Shown here piece after piece: positions 25,434 to 34,668 of a stretch of DNA of 64,000 bases. The position numbers and the translations under genes were made by a program. Each line of letters opens with the position of its first letter. The stretch's first letter is position 1. The stretch comes from Cyclobacterium salsum (GTDB taxonomy: Bacteria > Bacteroidota > Bacteroidia > Cytophagales > Cyclobacteriaceae), in NCBI RefSeq assembly GCF_010119245.1, contig NZ_WNKG01000003.1:372001-436000 (forward strand), written 5' to 3'. The notes under the pieces were generated by a model, which did not search any database, was not told where the DNA came from, and saw only the letters and a program-made list of their open reading frames with translations.

Positions 25434-26813
25434 ATGAAAAGAAGACAAATGATTGCCAGGATGGGAGCGATATCCGTAGGACTGACCGCCCCGCAGCTTA
25501 CAAAAGGGGAAGTTCTGGCAGCACCCTATACCATCAAAAAGCAGAAAATTGAAACCAATGTGCTGATAGTCGGAGGGGGTACCGCCGGGGTAATTGCGGC
25601 CATACAGGCAGGCAGGGCAGGAGCCAAAACCACCCTGATAGAAAGTGGCAGCCAATTGGGAGGGACAACTACCACCGGAGGGGTATCCTTCCCTGGGATA
25701 TTTCATGCCTGGGGAAAGCAGATTATTGGAGGAATAGGATGGGAGCTGGTGATGGAAGCAGTAAAACTTAACGATGATATCCTGCCCAATTTCTCCATCA
25801 TTCCCAACAATGATACCATTCGTCATTGGAGGCATCAGGTGACCGTCAATAAAGCCCTTTATGCCCTGCTGGCAGAGGAAAAGTGCACGGAAGCTGGAGT
25901 GGATATTCACTTTTATGAAACGCCTACAACCATTAATTTCACCAATGGAAAATGGACGGTTAAAACAGTCGGAAAAGGAGTTGCCAATGAAATCATTTGT
26001 GATCAGATCATCGATTGTTCCGGTAATGCCGCCGCCACCTCAATTGCTGGATTTGACTTATTGAGAGAGAATGATACACAACCAGGATCCTTTATCTTTC
26101 GGATAGGGGGTTACGATTTCGATTCACTGGACCTTTCCAAAATCCCGAAGGAATACCATGGGAGACTCAGACAGAATATGCTCATCAACGGTGAGGTGAA
26201 GGTGGAATCCTCGGTGAATAATTTTCCTCCTACTGTGCCCTATAATTATGTCTATGTGCCTGGGGCCGACTCGTCCACAGCGGCCTTACATACAAAAGCC
26301 AATATAGAGGGCAGGGCTTCCCTGTTGGAGCTGATCAGGACTTTGAGAACTTTCCCGGGCTGTGAAAAATTAAAATTAATGGATGCCCAAACGGAAACTG
26401 CTGTGCGGGAAACCTACCGGATTGACGGACTTTATAAGGTCACCCATGAAGACTATGTTTCTGGAAAAGTGTTTGCCGATTCCTTGTCTTATTCGTTTTA
26501 TCCCATTGATTTGCATCGAAACGGGGAATCCATTTACCAGGAGTTTCTGAAGGAGAATATTGTGGCTACCATACCGCTGAGGGCCCTGATACCAAAAGGC
26601 AGTCGGAATTTTTTGGTGGCGGGACGCTGTTTGAGTAGTGATCGCCTGGCCAATTCTGCCCTAAGGGTGCAGGCATCATGCATGGGTATGGGGCAGGCAG
26701 CGGCAGCGGCGGCTGTTTTGGCCATTAAACACCAGGTGACACCGGCTGATGTTCCTCTGGATGATTTAAAAAATTTACTGAGAGACCATGGGGGTATTGT
26801 GCCGGAAGCCTGA
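25434..26813 (+). CDS. Secreted FAD-dependent oxidoreductase (FAD_oxidored family)
   Basis: The 459 residues begin with a Tat-like leader (MKRRQMIARMGAISVGLTAP). A Rossmann dinucleotide motif follows at about 45-57 (IVGGGTAGVIAAIQAG), then GGTTTTGGVSFPG, and near the C-terminus FLVAGRCLSSDRLANSALR with AAAAAVLAI. This is the PF12831-type flavoprotein found in many Bacteroidota and Planctomycetes sugar loci, sometimes annotated as xanthan-lyase-associated. The substrate is unknown. It lies 24 bases upstream of a gene for a membrane-anchored protein with an SGAT motif, so the two may form a redox pair. Confidence 0.75.
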   Translation: MKRRQMIARMGAISVGLTAPQLTKGEVLAAPYTIKKQKIETNVLIVGGGTAGVIAAIQAGRAGAKTTLIESGSQLGGTTTTGGVSFPGIFHAWGKQIIGGIGWELVMEAVKLNDDILPNFSIIPNNDTIRHWRHQVTVNKALYALLAEEKCTEAGVDIHFYETPTTINFTNGKWTVKTVGKGVANEIICDQIIDCSGNAAATSIAGFDLLRENDTQPGSFIFRIGGYDFDSLDLSKIPKEYHGRLRQNMLINGEVKVESSVNNFPPTVPYNYVYVPGADSSTAALHTKANIEGRASLLELIRTLRTFPGCEKLKLMDAQTETAVRETYRIDGLYKVTHEDYVSGKVFADSLSYSFYPIDLHRNGESIYQEFLKENIVATIPLRALIPKGSRNFLVAGRCLSSDRLANSALRVQASCMGMGQAAAAAAVLAIKHQVTPADVPLDDLKNLLRDHGGIVPEA

Positions 26814-26837
26814 GCATTACATACAAAACAAAAATAA

Positions 26838-27935
26838 ATGATCCATTGGATAAAGGGATTTTTGATTGGGCTTTCTTTGATCCTGTTTTTTTATGAAAAG
26901 GAGGAGGATATCCGGTATTTTCAACCTGCTACCATATCCATTGCGGATTCCTCCAGGTTGATCACCTTGTCCGTCAACGATTCCTTGCACCGGCAGGAAT
27001 TGCCTCAGGACGAGGGTGCGGCCGGTATTCCCCTGAATTATTTTATGGACCTTCATACGGGGGTATGCTATGATAACGAGTGCCGCCCCTTGAAAATACG
27101 GGTTTACTGGAACATCACAGGCAGGTACCTGGGTTTTGAACTGCTGGATGGAGAATTTCTGAGCAAGCATGACCATGAACCCTTCCTTCCGGCGGAATAC
27201 GAGCAATTGAACCGGCTGCTGGCTGATCCCTTTTTGCCCCTGGGTAATTTTTCCTTTGAAGATTTGGTGAACAATACAGCTGGGACCGACAATTCAGTAG
27301 ATGGTGTTTCGGGCGCTACGGCAAAGGATGTGCTGGAGTATGTCGTACCCGGTGCTGCCTATACTACCCATAAACTATACCATGTGGTCCATGGTCCGGT
27401 CCAACAGCAGGTCATGGAGCTGACAGAAAAACAACTTGATCCGTATTTGTTTACCGAAATCCTTCAAAGTACGGATCAAAGTGACCGGACCTGGGCATTG
27501 GAACGGCTTGCGTTACTTACCAAACTGGATGATTCGGTGATTGATGCCTTTATCGGAATACTCCTTGAAGAGGAATATTTCCAGTCCTACCTGTTATTGA
27601 AATCACTTACTATTGAACAGCTGGAATCGGAGGATTTACAACTTCAGCTTTTCAAGCTTATCGGTAAGGTGGACCATGGCATAGAAAATCTGATTTTTGA
27701 TCATTTGGCAGAAGCAGCCCATTTAAATCCGGCAGTGGTGGATCATTCAAGGGCAAATCTTAGCCAGGTGAATGGTCCACAGCTGGTAAAGTTACTGAAG
27801 TTATATACGGTTCATGGGATTAATTCAACCAAATTGAATGAAGCACTAAGCGAAATGATACCCCATGAAAACAGTTTTGTGGAGCGTCAGGTACGGCAAT
27901 TTCTGGAGAAGCAGGGCTGGAGTCCTGATCATTAA
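26838..27935 (+). CDS. Membrane-anchored protein with FMN-binding-like SGAT motif and helical tail
   Basis: This is a 365-residue protein with an N-terminal anchor (about 5-20, IKGFLIGLSLILFFYE). A middle domain contains VDGVSGATAKDVLEYVVPGA (SGAT at 158-161); in NqrC/RnfG-type proteins a D-x-x-SGAT-x-T motif carries covalent FMN, but here Ala-Lys replaces the Thr/Ser that is usually modified. From about residue 190 the sequence is helical and repeat-like (EQLESEDLQLQLFKLIG and similar), HEAT-like in style. It follows the FAD protein by 24 bases. I do not recognise a named family. Confidence 0.55.
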   Translation: MIHWIKGFLIGLSLILFFYEKEEDIRYFQPATISIADSSRLITLSVNDSLHRQELPQDEGAAGIPLNYFMDLHTGVCYDNECRPLKIRVYWNITGRYLGFELLDGEFLSKHDHEPFLPAEYEQLNRLLADPFLPLGNFSFEDLVNNTAGTDNSVDGVSGATAKDVLEYVVPGAAYTTHKLYHVVHGPVQQQVMELTEKQLDPYLFTEILQSTDQSDRTWALERLALLTKLDDSVIDAFIGILLEEEYFQSYLLLKSLTIEQLESEDLQLQLFKLIGKVDHGIENLIFDHLAEAAHLNPAVVDHSRANLSQVNGPQLVKLLKLYTVHGINSTKLNEALSEMIPHENSFVERQVRQFLEKQGWSPDH

Positions 27936-28069
27936 AGGGATCCTTGTTGTATAGGGGAGACAGTTGGCTTTTTCTATTGTGGGAGTTAAATCGCCTACAG
28001 CTCCACCAATTTAAGTAAAATCCTGTTGGTCCAGATTTTTTAGAATTTTGCTTTTATTAACTGGTAAAA

Positions 28070-28088
28070 ATACGATACTTTATCGTAT
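28070..28088. promoter_or_regulatory. Palindromic operator of the vapBC module
   Basis: ATACGATA (28070-28077), CTT, TATCGTAT (28081-28088) form a perfect 8+8 inverted repeat 20 bases before the antitoxin start. VapB proteins commonly autorepress at such sites. Confidence 0.65.
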
Positions 28089-28108
28089 ATTCGTAAAAAG
28101 TTAATAAT

Positions 28109-28315
28109 ATGAAAGTTACAGCCATTATTCCTGACGAGTTGATAGCGGAAGCCATGGAATTATCCAAGGCAGATACAATCACAGAAACGGTAAAAATCGC
28201 TTTAATTGCTTACATCAGAACCCAAAAAATCAAGCAATTGGGAGCCACGGTTTTGAATGAACCATTGGCGTTTCGGTACGCTGCGCAGGAAATACGGGAC
28301 TTGAATCGCGAATGA
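28109..28315 (+). CDS. VapB-type antitoxin
   Basis: The 68-residue protein starts with a ribbon-helix-helix-like segment (KVTAIIPDELIAEAMELS, TITETVKIALIAYI) and ends in a basic/acidic tail that would wrap the toxin. Its stop overlaps the toxin start by 4 bases (ATGA). The palindrome upstream fits autoregulation by the VapBC complex. Confidence 0.8.
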   Translation: MKVTAIIPDELIAEAMELSKADTITETVKIALIAYIRTQKIKQLGATVLNEPLAFRYAAQEIRDLNRE

Positions 28316-28695
28316 GAGGTGTTGTGTTCGATACCTCCATCTGGATTGAATACCTGAAGGGAAATCCCAAATACTTTAATGTTTGCCAGGAACTTCTTGA
28401 GAATGGCAGGGTGTTTGGCCTTGAGCTTATTTTTGCCGAACTGTTGCAAGGTGCAAAAAGCAAAAGAGAGGTAAATGTTATTCTGGAATATGCATCTTTG
28501 GTTCCTACTTTGGATGAACCTTTTTTGGTGATGGCTTCAGGTTTACTTTCTTATCATTCTGGCTTGGTTCATCATGGAGTAGGAATAATCGATGCGATAA
28601 TTTTTAATGCAGTACAGAAAAACGAACTCCAACTCTGGACGTTGGATAAAAAATTGAAGCAAGTTGTGGGGTATGATTTGTTGTTTAATCCTTAA
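28312..28695 (+). CDS. VapC-type PIN-domain toxin
   Basis: The 127 residues have the PIN acidic residues: Asp7 in VVFDTSIWIEYL, Glu in FAELLQGAKS, Asp in GIIDAIIFNAV and Asp in LWTLDKKL. Family members are Mg2+-dependent RNases that usually cut tRNA or rRNA. The stop lies just before repeat copy 2. Confidence 0.85.
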   Translation: MRGVVFDTSIWIEYLKGNPKYFNVCQELLENGRVFGLELIFAELLQGAKSKREVNVILEYASLVPTLDEPFLVMASGLLSYHSGLVHHGVGIIDAIIFNAVQKNELQLWTLDKKLKQVVGYDLLFNP

Positions 28696-28703
28696 AGCTT
28701 ATC

Positions 28704-28779
28704 TTCTTCAATCTGGGGACTGGGCCTGTCGAAGTCCAATCCCACTCAATCTCCCTCAATCTTTTTCCTTCAATCTCTA
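28704..28779. repeat. CCTGAGC/TCAATCT repeat, copy 2
   Basis: The unit is CTTCAATCTGGGGACTGGG, CCTGTCGAAGTCCAATCCC, then CTCAATCTCC, CTCAATCT and TTCAATCTC. It begins 9 bases after the vapC stop codon. The head has drifted (ACTGGGCCTG instead of CCTGAGCTTG). Confidence 0.55.
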
Positions 28780-28798
28780 ATGAAGCTGTACGAATTAT

Positions 28799-28816
28799 AC
28801 CCGTTGGCTAACGGGT
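28799..28816. other. Small perfect hairpin
   Basis: ACCCGTT, loop GGCT, AACGGGT. The T-run is absent. It lies in the spacer between vapC and the next gene and may be a weak terminator. Confidence 0.35.
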
Positions 28817-28900
28817 CATTTGGCGTCAAAGGAAAATGCTTAAGTCATAATATAAAACTCCTTACTTGATTTTTCCGAATTTTTCATTCAATTTAAAATC

Positions 28901-29203
28901 ATGGAAGCCAATCCAATATCCTTTTTTCATCCCAGGGAACTGCATAGCAATACGAGTATCCTTACAATGACTGCCTATGTACTCAATGGTTTGATGGTAT
29001 ATTTGAACTGGCCCCATTGGGTGGGGTACCTATCATTACTTATTTTGACCGTTAATTTTATTCTGATAGGCATACTTTTTTACCAGGCCTTGAACGACGA
29101 CGAAGAAAAAAATAGGCGCAGAAATTGGTTATTTGCTATTTTAAGAACAGTTATAAACCTGGTACTCTTGTTTTTGGTGCTTTACCATATGGAATTCATC
29201 TGA
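28901..29203 (+). CDS. Small membrane protein of unknown function
   Basis: This 100-residue protein has three hydrophobic segments (about 23-37, 40-64 and 78-98) and a charged loop EEKNRRR between the last two. I do not recognise a family. Its stop codon directly abuts the ATG of the sulfatase remnant (TGA then ATG at 29204), which suggests it belonged to the same transcript when the sulfatase was intact. Confidence 0.6.
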   Translation: MEANPISFFHPRELHSNTSILTMTAYVLNGLMVYLNWPHWVGYLSLLILTVNFILIGILFYQALNDDEEKNRRRNWLFAILRTVINLVLLFLVLYHMEFI

Positions 29204-30021
29204 ATGTTGCCTGTGATGAAAAATCCCTATCCTGTTTTTTCCTGTTTTATTTTTCAACTTGTATTAAGCATGGGTTGGTTACAAGCCCAGGAATCCCAGC
29301 CACCCAATATCCTGATGATCTCAGTGGACGACCTGAACGATTTTGTCGGCGGGATGGGCCATCCGGATGCCATTACCCCCCACCTGGACCGGTTGATTGC
29401 TAACGGCCTGTTATTTGCTAACGCCCAATGCCAGGCTCCCATGTGCAGCCCGTCTAGAAAGGCCATTATGACCGGTTTAAGGCCTTCTACCACCGGTATT
29501 TATGGGTTTATCGGGGACAACCAAATCAAGGAAACGATACCTTTGCCAAAGTGGCACTCTGGAACAGGGCCACCCTTTCCCCCTTGATCTTTGCCGGCCC
29601 CGGTATCCCAAAAAAACAGCGGGTGGATGCTCCGGTGGAGTTATTCTCCATTTATCCGACGCTTACGGACCTGGCCAAGCTCCCCCACCCCCAAAATATT
29701 GAAGCCGAAAGCATCTATCCCTTGTTGAAAAATCCCAAAAGTAAGTGGGCAACCCCTGCTATTACTACATGGGCCCGGAATAACCATGCGGTGGTCAGCC
29801 AGGACTATCGCTACATCCGCTATGAGGATGGTTCCGAAGAACTGTACGACCTGGCAGCAGATCCAAATGAGTGGCACAATGTAGCCGCTGACGAAAAATT
29901 TGCACCCGTTATATCTGAGCTGGCGCAGTACCTACCCAAAATAAACGTAAAATGGGCAGCGGCATCCCGCTATGACAACAATGACTATTTTCGAAAACAA
30001 AAAGCGGAGCAAAGTGAGTAG
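29204..30021 (+). pseudogene. Sulfatase with central deletion and frameshift
   Basis: The first 114 codons give a signal peptide (about 1-29) and the N-terminus of an iduronate-2-sulfatase-type enzyme: ISVDDLND with metal-binding Asp42/43, and MCSPSRKAIMTG, in which Cys81 would become formylglycine. After NQIKETIPLPK the frame runs into unrelated residues and a stop at about 29585. The C-terminal half continues in another phase: DTFAKVALWNRATLSPLIF, then [20 protein letters not shown] and [18 protein letters not shown] up to 30021. Roughly half of a normal sulfatase is missing from the middle. ATACCTTTGCCAAA at the junction encodes IPLPK in one phase and TFAK in the other. Confidence 0.85.
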
Positions 30022-30167
30022 GGGATTTAGTGTTTTCAGAAATGAATTCAATTCAAACCCCAAATGAATTTTCCTTCATTTTTATCGTCCTCAGACCATA
30101 ATTCTGGCGTTCTGAGTTTTTGATTTATTGATAGTCCACGATTAAAAAGCGTTTCAAGCCGTTTTAA

Positions 30168-30512
30168 TTATTGTAATTCGAACATCAATTTAAGCTTTTT
30201 ATTAACAGCATGTTGTTGAGTGGCTGAAAGTTCTCCCAGTTGCCTTTTGATAAGGTTTTTAGGAATCGTTACCAGACGATGTAGTCTGACAACGGAATTA
30301 ACAGCTAAACCGGTAATAGAAAAATCATCAATATTTTCTCTGATTACAATATCAGAAACGGCTGGAATATTAGGGGTTTTGCTACTTATGAAAGCTATTA
30401 TAACATGGTGGTATTCTCCAATTGTGTTGGTCAGGCATACAGCAGGTCTGACCTTTGTTGCACTAAAATCATCAAAAGGAAAAGGCACTAATACAATTTT
30501 ATGTTTAATCAT
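30168..30512 (-). CDS. MazF/PemK-family toxin
   Basis: The 114 residues begin with the family hallmark: IVLVPFPFDDFSATKVRPAV is followed by a strand pattern typical of PemK-like endoribonucleases (HHVIIAFISS, SITGLAVNSVVRLHRLV). It is expected to cleave mRNA. Its start overlaps the stop of the upstream antitoxin gene by 8 bases. The module stands on the minus strand between two sulfatase tails. A 26-base piece of this gene (30381-30406) is repeated at 31136-31162. Confidence 0.82.
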   Translation of the reverse strand: MIKHKIVLVPFPFDDFSATKVRPAVCLTNTIGEYHHVIIAFISSKTPNIPAVSDIVIRENIDDFSITGLAVNSVVRLHRLVTIPKNLIKRQLGELSATQQHAVNKKLKLMFELQ

Positions 30513-30735
30513 TTAGAGGTTTTCCATCGGTTATAGAATAAATATCTTCTTGCTCATCCTTGAGAAAATCAAAGGCAGGATTGGTTGACATCGTAGATAG
30601 CCATTCCTTCTCTTCCTTTTCATCTTCCTCCATTAAAATAATAATTTTCACTTTTTTCCCTCTCACAACCAAGGGCTGGTCCAGAAGTATCGCTCCTTCT
30701 TGATTAATTTGTCCGGTAGTCTCTATCGCTTTCAT
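30505..30735 (-). CDS. Antitoxin partner of the MazF-type toxin
   Basis: With start at ATG 30735 (MKAIETTGQI) it is a 76-residue acidic protein; an upstream in-frame ATG at 30759 adds 8 residues. The N-terminal half (TTGQINQEGAILLDQPLVVR, VKIIILMEED) looks like a small swapped-hairpin DNA-binding domain, and the tail is disordered and acidic, as expected for a toxin-neutralising segment. The identity follows mainly from its 8-base overlap with the PemK-like gene. Confidence 0.65.
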   Translation of the reverse strand: MKAIETTGQINQEGAILLDQPLVVRGKKVKIIILMEEDEKEEKEWLSTMSTNPAFDFLKDEQEDIYSITDGKPLND

Positions 30736-30845
30736 ATGCTTAAATTTATCCTTAATCAAAAATATGAAATTAAAACTGAACTTTCTATTCCTATTTCCTT
30801 TCTAAGATCAAAGTATTCATCCTCAGTTGAAGACCCCTGACAGCA

Positions 30846-31113
30846 ACTGGCAACCCCTGCCATCACTACATGGGCCCGGAACAGCCAGGCGGTTGTCAGC
30901 CAGGATTACCGTTACATCCGCTATGAGGATGGTTCTGAAGAATTGTATGACCTGGCAGCAGATCCAAAAGAGTGGTATAATGTAGCCGCTGAGGAAAAAT
31001 ATATATTGGTCAAACCGGAGTTGGAGCAGTATCTGCCGTAAATCAATGTGAAATGGGCAGCGGAATCCCGATATGATAATAACGACTACTAAAATGTGGA
31101 GCAAAGTGAATAG
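30846..31113 (+). pseudogene. Second sulfatase C-terminal relic
   Basis: This stretch repeats the end of the sulfatase at 29740-30021 almost codon for codon: [20 protein letters not shown], then [16 protein letters not shown]. It has a lost G at the left edge (TGG CAA against TGG GCA), an in-frame TAA after QYLP and another before the final VEQSE. It is a degenerate paralogue, not a copy of recent origin, since many synonymous sites differ. The MazF-type module lies between the two tails. Confidence 0.8.
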
Positions 31114-31135
31114 CAGCTGGTATATTAGAGATTTG

Positions 31136-31162
31136 GCTACTTAATGAAAGCTATTATAACAT
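31136..31162. repeat. Duplicated fragment of the MazF-type gene
   Basis: These 27 bases match 30381-30406 with a single inserted A (GCTACTTA-A-TGAAAGC, then TATTATAACAT). The first copy is inside the toxin gene; this one sits between the sulfatase relic and a copy of the TCAATCT repeat, marking a rearrangement point. Confidence 0.7.
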
Positions 31163-31217
31163 CTAGCCCTTGCCATAGCTCGCCCAAGTCCAATCCCATC
31201 AATCTCTTTCAATCTAT
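31163..31217. repeat. CCTGAGC/TCAATCT repeat, copy 3 (degenerate)
   Basis: The unit is GCTCGCCCAAGTCCAATCCC, then CATCAATCTC and TTTCAATCTATTTC. The head is the most decayed of the five. It lies directly beside the duplicated toxin fragment. Confidence 0.45.
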
Positions 31218-31332
31218 TTCACAATCAGCCCAGATCAATCCTGTTTTTATTTTGCCATTTATTGGATTTAAGATGTCATTTAATTTAACTTGGATTTTAA
31301 TTTTGAATTTCTGCCCAATTAACCCAAGTCTT

Positions 31333-32295
31333 ATGTGCCAAATCATTTCCTTCTTTCGTTTTTTTGGTAAACGATCAATTTGGGTTTATTTGGTTCGGTT
31401 GGTATTATTTCTGAATTTGTTTTTCTTCCTTAAGCCCGATGGCCAGGCACAGTCATCAGAAAAGATCCCTGTTTTAATTGTGGATGGGTTCAGCAACCAC
31501 GATTGGAAACAAACTTCCGCGGTTACAAAATGGATTTTGGAAGAAAGCGGTTTGTTTAAAGTCGAAATAAGCACAGTTCCTGAGGACAGCATAGCAAGGC
31601 AATCCTGGCTTCCAACATTTGACCAATATGCTGTGGTCATTCAAAACACAAATAACATCCACAATTCCAGTTTAAGTTGGCCCAAAGTAGCCGAAAGGGC
31701 ATTGGAAAAATACGTGGCCCGGGGAGGTGGATTATATATCCTTCATTCGGCCAACAACGCATTTGCCCATTGGGAAGCATACAATGAAATGATAGGGTTG
31801 GGTTGGAGATCCCAGTCGGTGGGCACGTCATTGGAAATCGATTCAAAGGGAAATATAAAGCGATATTCCCCGGGTGAGGGGAGAGGCACCGGGCATGGTG
31901 AGCGCTTTAATGCCCTTATCCAGATTTTAAACCGACACCCGATCAATCAGGGTTATCCCGAAGCCTGGCAGACGGTGAATACCGAAGTTTACTACTTTCC
32001 ACGAGGGGACGCAAAAAATATTGAGGTGTTGTCTTATGCTAATGATAGCACAAGTACCCAACAAAACTGGCCAGTTGAATGGGTGGTTGAGTACGGGAAA
32101 GGCAGGGTTTATAATTCATCACTGGGGCACCTTTGGGAAGGGGAGATCTTTCCTCCGGCTTACCGCTGTGCGGGTTACCAAACCACTGTGGTCCGGGTCA
32201 CCGAATGGCTGGCCACAGGCAAAGTGGATTTTCCGGTTCCATCTGATTTTCCTACTGCTGGTTCGCCTAGCCTGAGAAATCCAACTATGGAATAG
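31333..32295 (+). CDS. Secreted ThuA-like (trehalose-utilisation-type) protein
   Basis: The frame opens at ATG 31144, but that ATG belongs to a duplicated toxin fragment and the following residues read like repeat translation, so I prefer ATG 31333 (MCQIISFFRF), which yields a signal peptide ending at DGQAQ; ATG 31273 is another option. The 320-residue product has the ThuA glutamine-amidotransferase-like fold: PVLIVDGFSNHDWKQT, YVARGGGLYILHSANNAF, then GHGERFNALI and GRVYNSSLGH. Such domains occur in secreted sugar-processing proteins of Bacteroidota. Biochemical role is not established. Confidence 0.75.
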   Translation: MCQIISFFRFFGKRSIWVYLVRLVLFLNLFFFLKPDGQAQSSEKIPVLIVDGFSNHDWKQTSAVTKWILEESGLFKVEISTVPEDSIARQSWLPTFDQYAVVIQNTNNIHNSSLSWPKVAERALEKYVARGGGLYILHSANNAFAHWEAYNEMIGLGWRSQSVGTSLEIDSKGNIKRYSPGEGRGTGHGERFNALIQILNRHPINQGYPEAWQTVNTEVYYFPRGDAKNIEVLSYANDSTSTQQNWPVEWVVEYGKGRVYNSSLGHLWEGEIFPPAYRCAGYQTTVVRVTEWLATGKVDFPVPSDFPTAGSPSLRNPTME

Positions 32296-32336
32296 AAATA
32301 GAAAGCCATAAGCACTTAAAAATCAAACCAAATTAA

Positions 32337-33209
<873 letters not shown>

Positions 33210-33281
33210 TTTAGTTTTAATTAAGGAAGATATCTTAACAATTAAACTCTTTCAAGTTTCCATTCAACCTGTCGCCTGCGG

Positions 33282-33425
33282 TGCCTGAGCTCGCCGAAGG
33301 CCAATCCCTCTCAATCTCCTCCAATCTCTTTCAATCTCCTTCAATCTCTTTCAATCTCCTTCAATCTCTTTCAATCTAATTCAATCCCTCTTCAATCTCC
33401 TCTCAATCTCCCTTCAATCTAATTC
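33282..33425. repeat. CCTGAGC/TCAATCT repeat, copy 4, with about nine tandem units
   Basis: The head TGCCTGAGCTCGCCGAAGGCC is followed by TTCAATCTCC/TTCAATCTCT units of 10 bases, with occasional AA or extra C, repeated about nine times. It fills the space between two convergent genes, ending 7 bases before the stop of the minus-strand gene. Confidence 0.8.
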
Positions 33426-33431
33426 AAACCC

Positions 33432-34394
33432 CTACAACTGCTTCAGCGGATTCACCAAGGGCTTCCCCAATTCCGGAATGGATATTTCAAACCGATCTCC
33501 GTCCCGTACATCAATGCCATCGGCAAAGCTGGCCACGGCGGTGCCAAAATAATGGACATGCACATCGCCAGGCTGCTTGAAAAGCTCGTATTTGAAATGA
33601 TGGTGTTCCAGGTTGGCTATATTGTGACTCATGTTGGCATTTCCTGTTAGAAAATTCTTTTGCCAGACCACTTTACTTCCCCTTTTGATTGCACTTACTC
33701 CCTCCAGGTGATCCGGCAGTTCACTGATCAGCATTTCCGGACCGTAGGCGCTTTGGCGGAGTTTGGAATGGGCCAGGTAGAGGTAATTGATTTTCTCCAT
33801 TTTGTGGTCTGAAAACTCATTTCCCAGGGCGAAGCCCACCCGAAAAGGGTTGCCATCAGGATCGATAACGTAGAGTCCTGCGAGTTCGGGTTCTTCTCCG
33901 CCATCCAGGGCGAAAGAAGGGGAGACCAGGGGATGACCGGAGGGCACCACACATAAACCGTTGCCCTTGTAAAACCACTCGGGTTGCACGCCGGGTTCAC
34001 CATCTACCATTTTGCCATCGTCCAGCCCCATCTGAAACATTTTCATGGAATCGGTCAGTTCATCAGGCGCTGCACTTTCCAGTTTCTGGTGCATCTTGTC
34101 CCGGGAGGCAGCAGATCCCAGGTGGGTTAGTCCTGTTCCTGTAATCCACGATCGATAAGGGTCTGGATGCGCCAGGGGCAGCAGGATTTGGTTGTTGGCG
34201 ATTAGGGGCTCATAGGGCACCTTTTCCTTGCCTACCAATTCTTCAACCAGTTCAACGAGGGACTTGTCCGTCTCAAATGTTTTTTGGGTCAAGCCATAGG
34301 TGCTTTTAATATCCTTTAAAACACGAAGATGATCCCCGTCTACCAGGCCTACCTGGCTGGTTTTGTCTTTATTTTTAAATTGTACGATTCTCAA
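33432..34394 (-). CDS. FAH-superfamily AraD1/GguC-like protein
   Basis: This 320-residue protein starts at a TTG (34392-34394) with MRIVQFKNKDKTSQVGLVDG; no in-frame ATG precedes it. It lacks a signal peptide. Central wording FYKGNGLCVVPSGHPLVSPS, YVIDPDGNPFRVGFALGNEF and SHNIANLEHHHF is that of the AraD1 branch of fumarylacetoacetate-hydrolase-fold proteins, which dehydrate or cleave 2-keto-3-deoxy sugar acids such as L-2-keto-3-deoxyarabonate. This suits an oxidative pentose or deoxysugar pathway in the region. Exact activity unproven. Confidence 0.75.
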   Translation of the reverse strand: MRIVQFKNKDKTSQVGLVDGDHLRVLKDIKSTYGLTQKTFETDKSLVELVEELVGKEKVPYEPLIANNQILLPLAHPDPYRSWITGTGLTHLGSAASRDKMHQKLESAAPDELTDSMKMFQMGLDDGKMVDGEPGVQPEWFYKGNGLCVVPSGHPLVSPSFALDGGEEPELAGLYVIDPDGNPFRVGFALGNEFSDHKMEKINYLYLAHSKLRQSAYGPEMLISELPDHLEGVSAIKRGSKVVWQKNFLTGNANMSHNIANLEHHHFKYELFKQPGDVHVHYFGTAVASFADGIDVRDGDRFEISIPELGKPLVNPLKQL

Positions 34395-34573
34395 TTTTAT
34401 ATGGATTAATGGTTAGAAAAGGGAGAAGTTAGCATGGTCAGGGATAAAAGACAAGAAAATAGGCATCTAAACGGATTTCTCAATTCGGAAAAAGGAGCGG
34501 CTGTTTCTTCTAAACAGAAATTTTCCGGTTACCTGAAGTCTGATTACCAAAGAAACTATTCTCTTTCCCCAGC

Positions 34574-34668
34574 CCATCAATCTGATACCTGAGCCTGCCG
34601 AAAGCCCACCTCCCCTCAATCTCCTTCAATCTCCTTCAATCTCCCATCAATCTCCCTCCGAATTCAAC
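34574..34668. repeat. CCTGAGC/TCAATCT repeat, copy 5
   Basis: ATCAATCTGATACCTGAGCC, TGCCGAAAGCCC, then four TCAATCTCC-like units. The last units extend into the 3' end of the following minus-strand gene and provide its TGA stop (at 34647-34649). Confidence 0.75.

Noticed and set aside
28901-29203. Small membrane protein as a type I toxin
   Set aside because: It is 100 residues with three spans, too large for that class, and no antisense RNA signal is visible.
31144-31332. N-terminal 63-residue extension of the ThuA-like protein
   Set aside because: The ATG is inside a duplicated toxin fragment and the following codons are repeat sequence.
33301-33425. Possible CRISPR array
   Set aside because: Units are only 10 bases, adjoin one another without unique spacers, and no cas gene is near.
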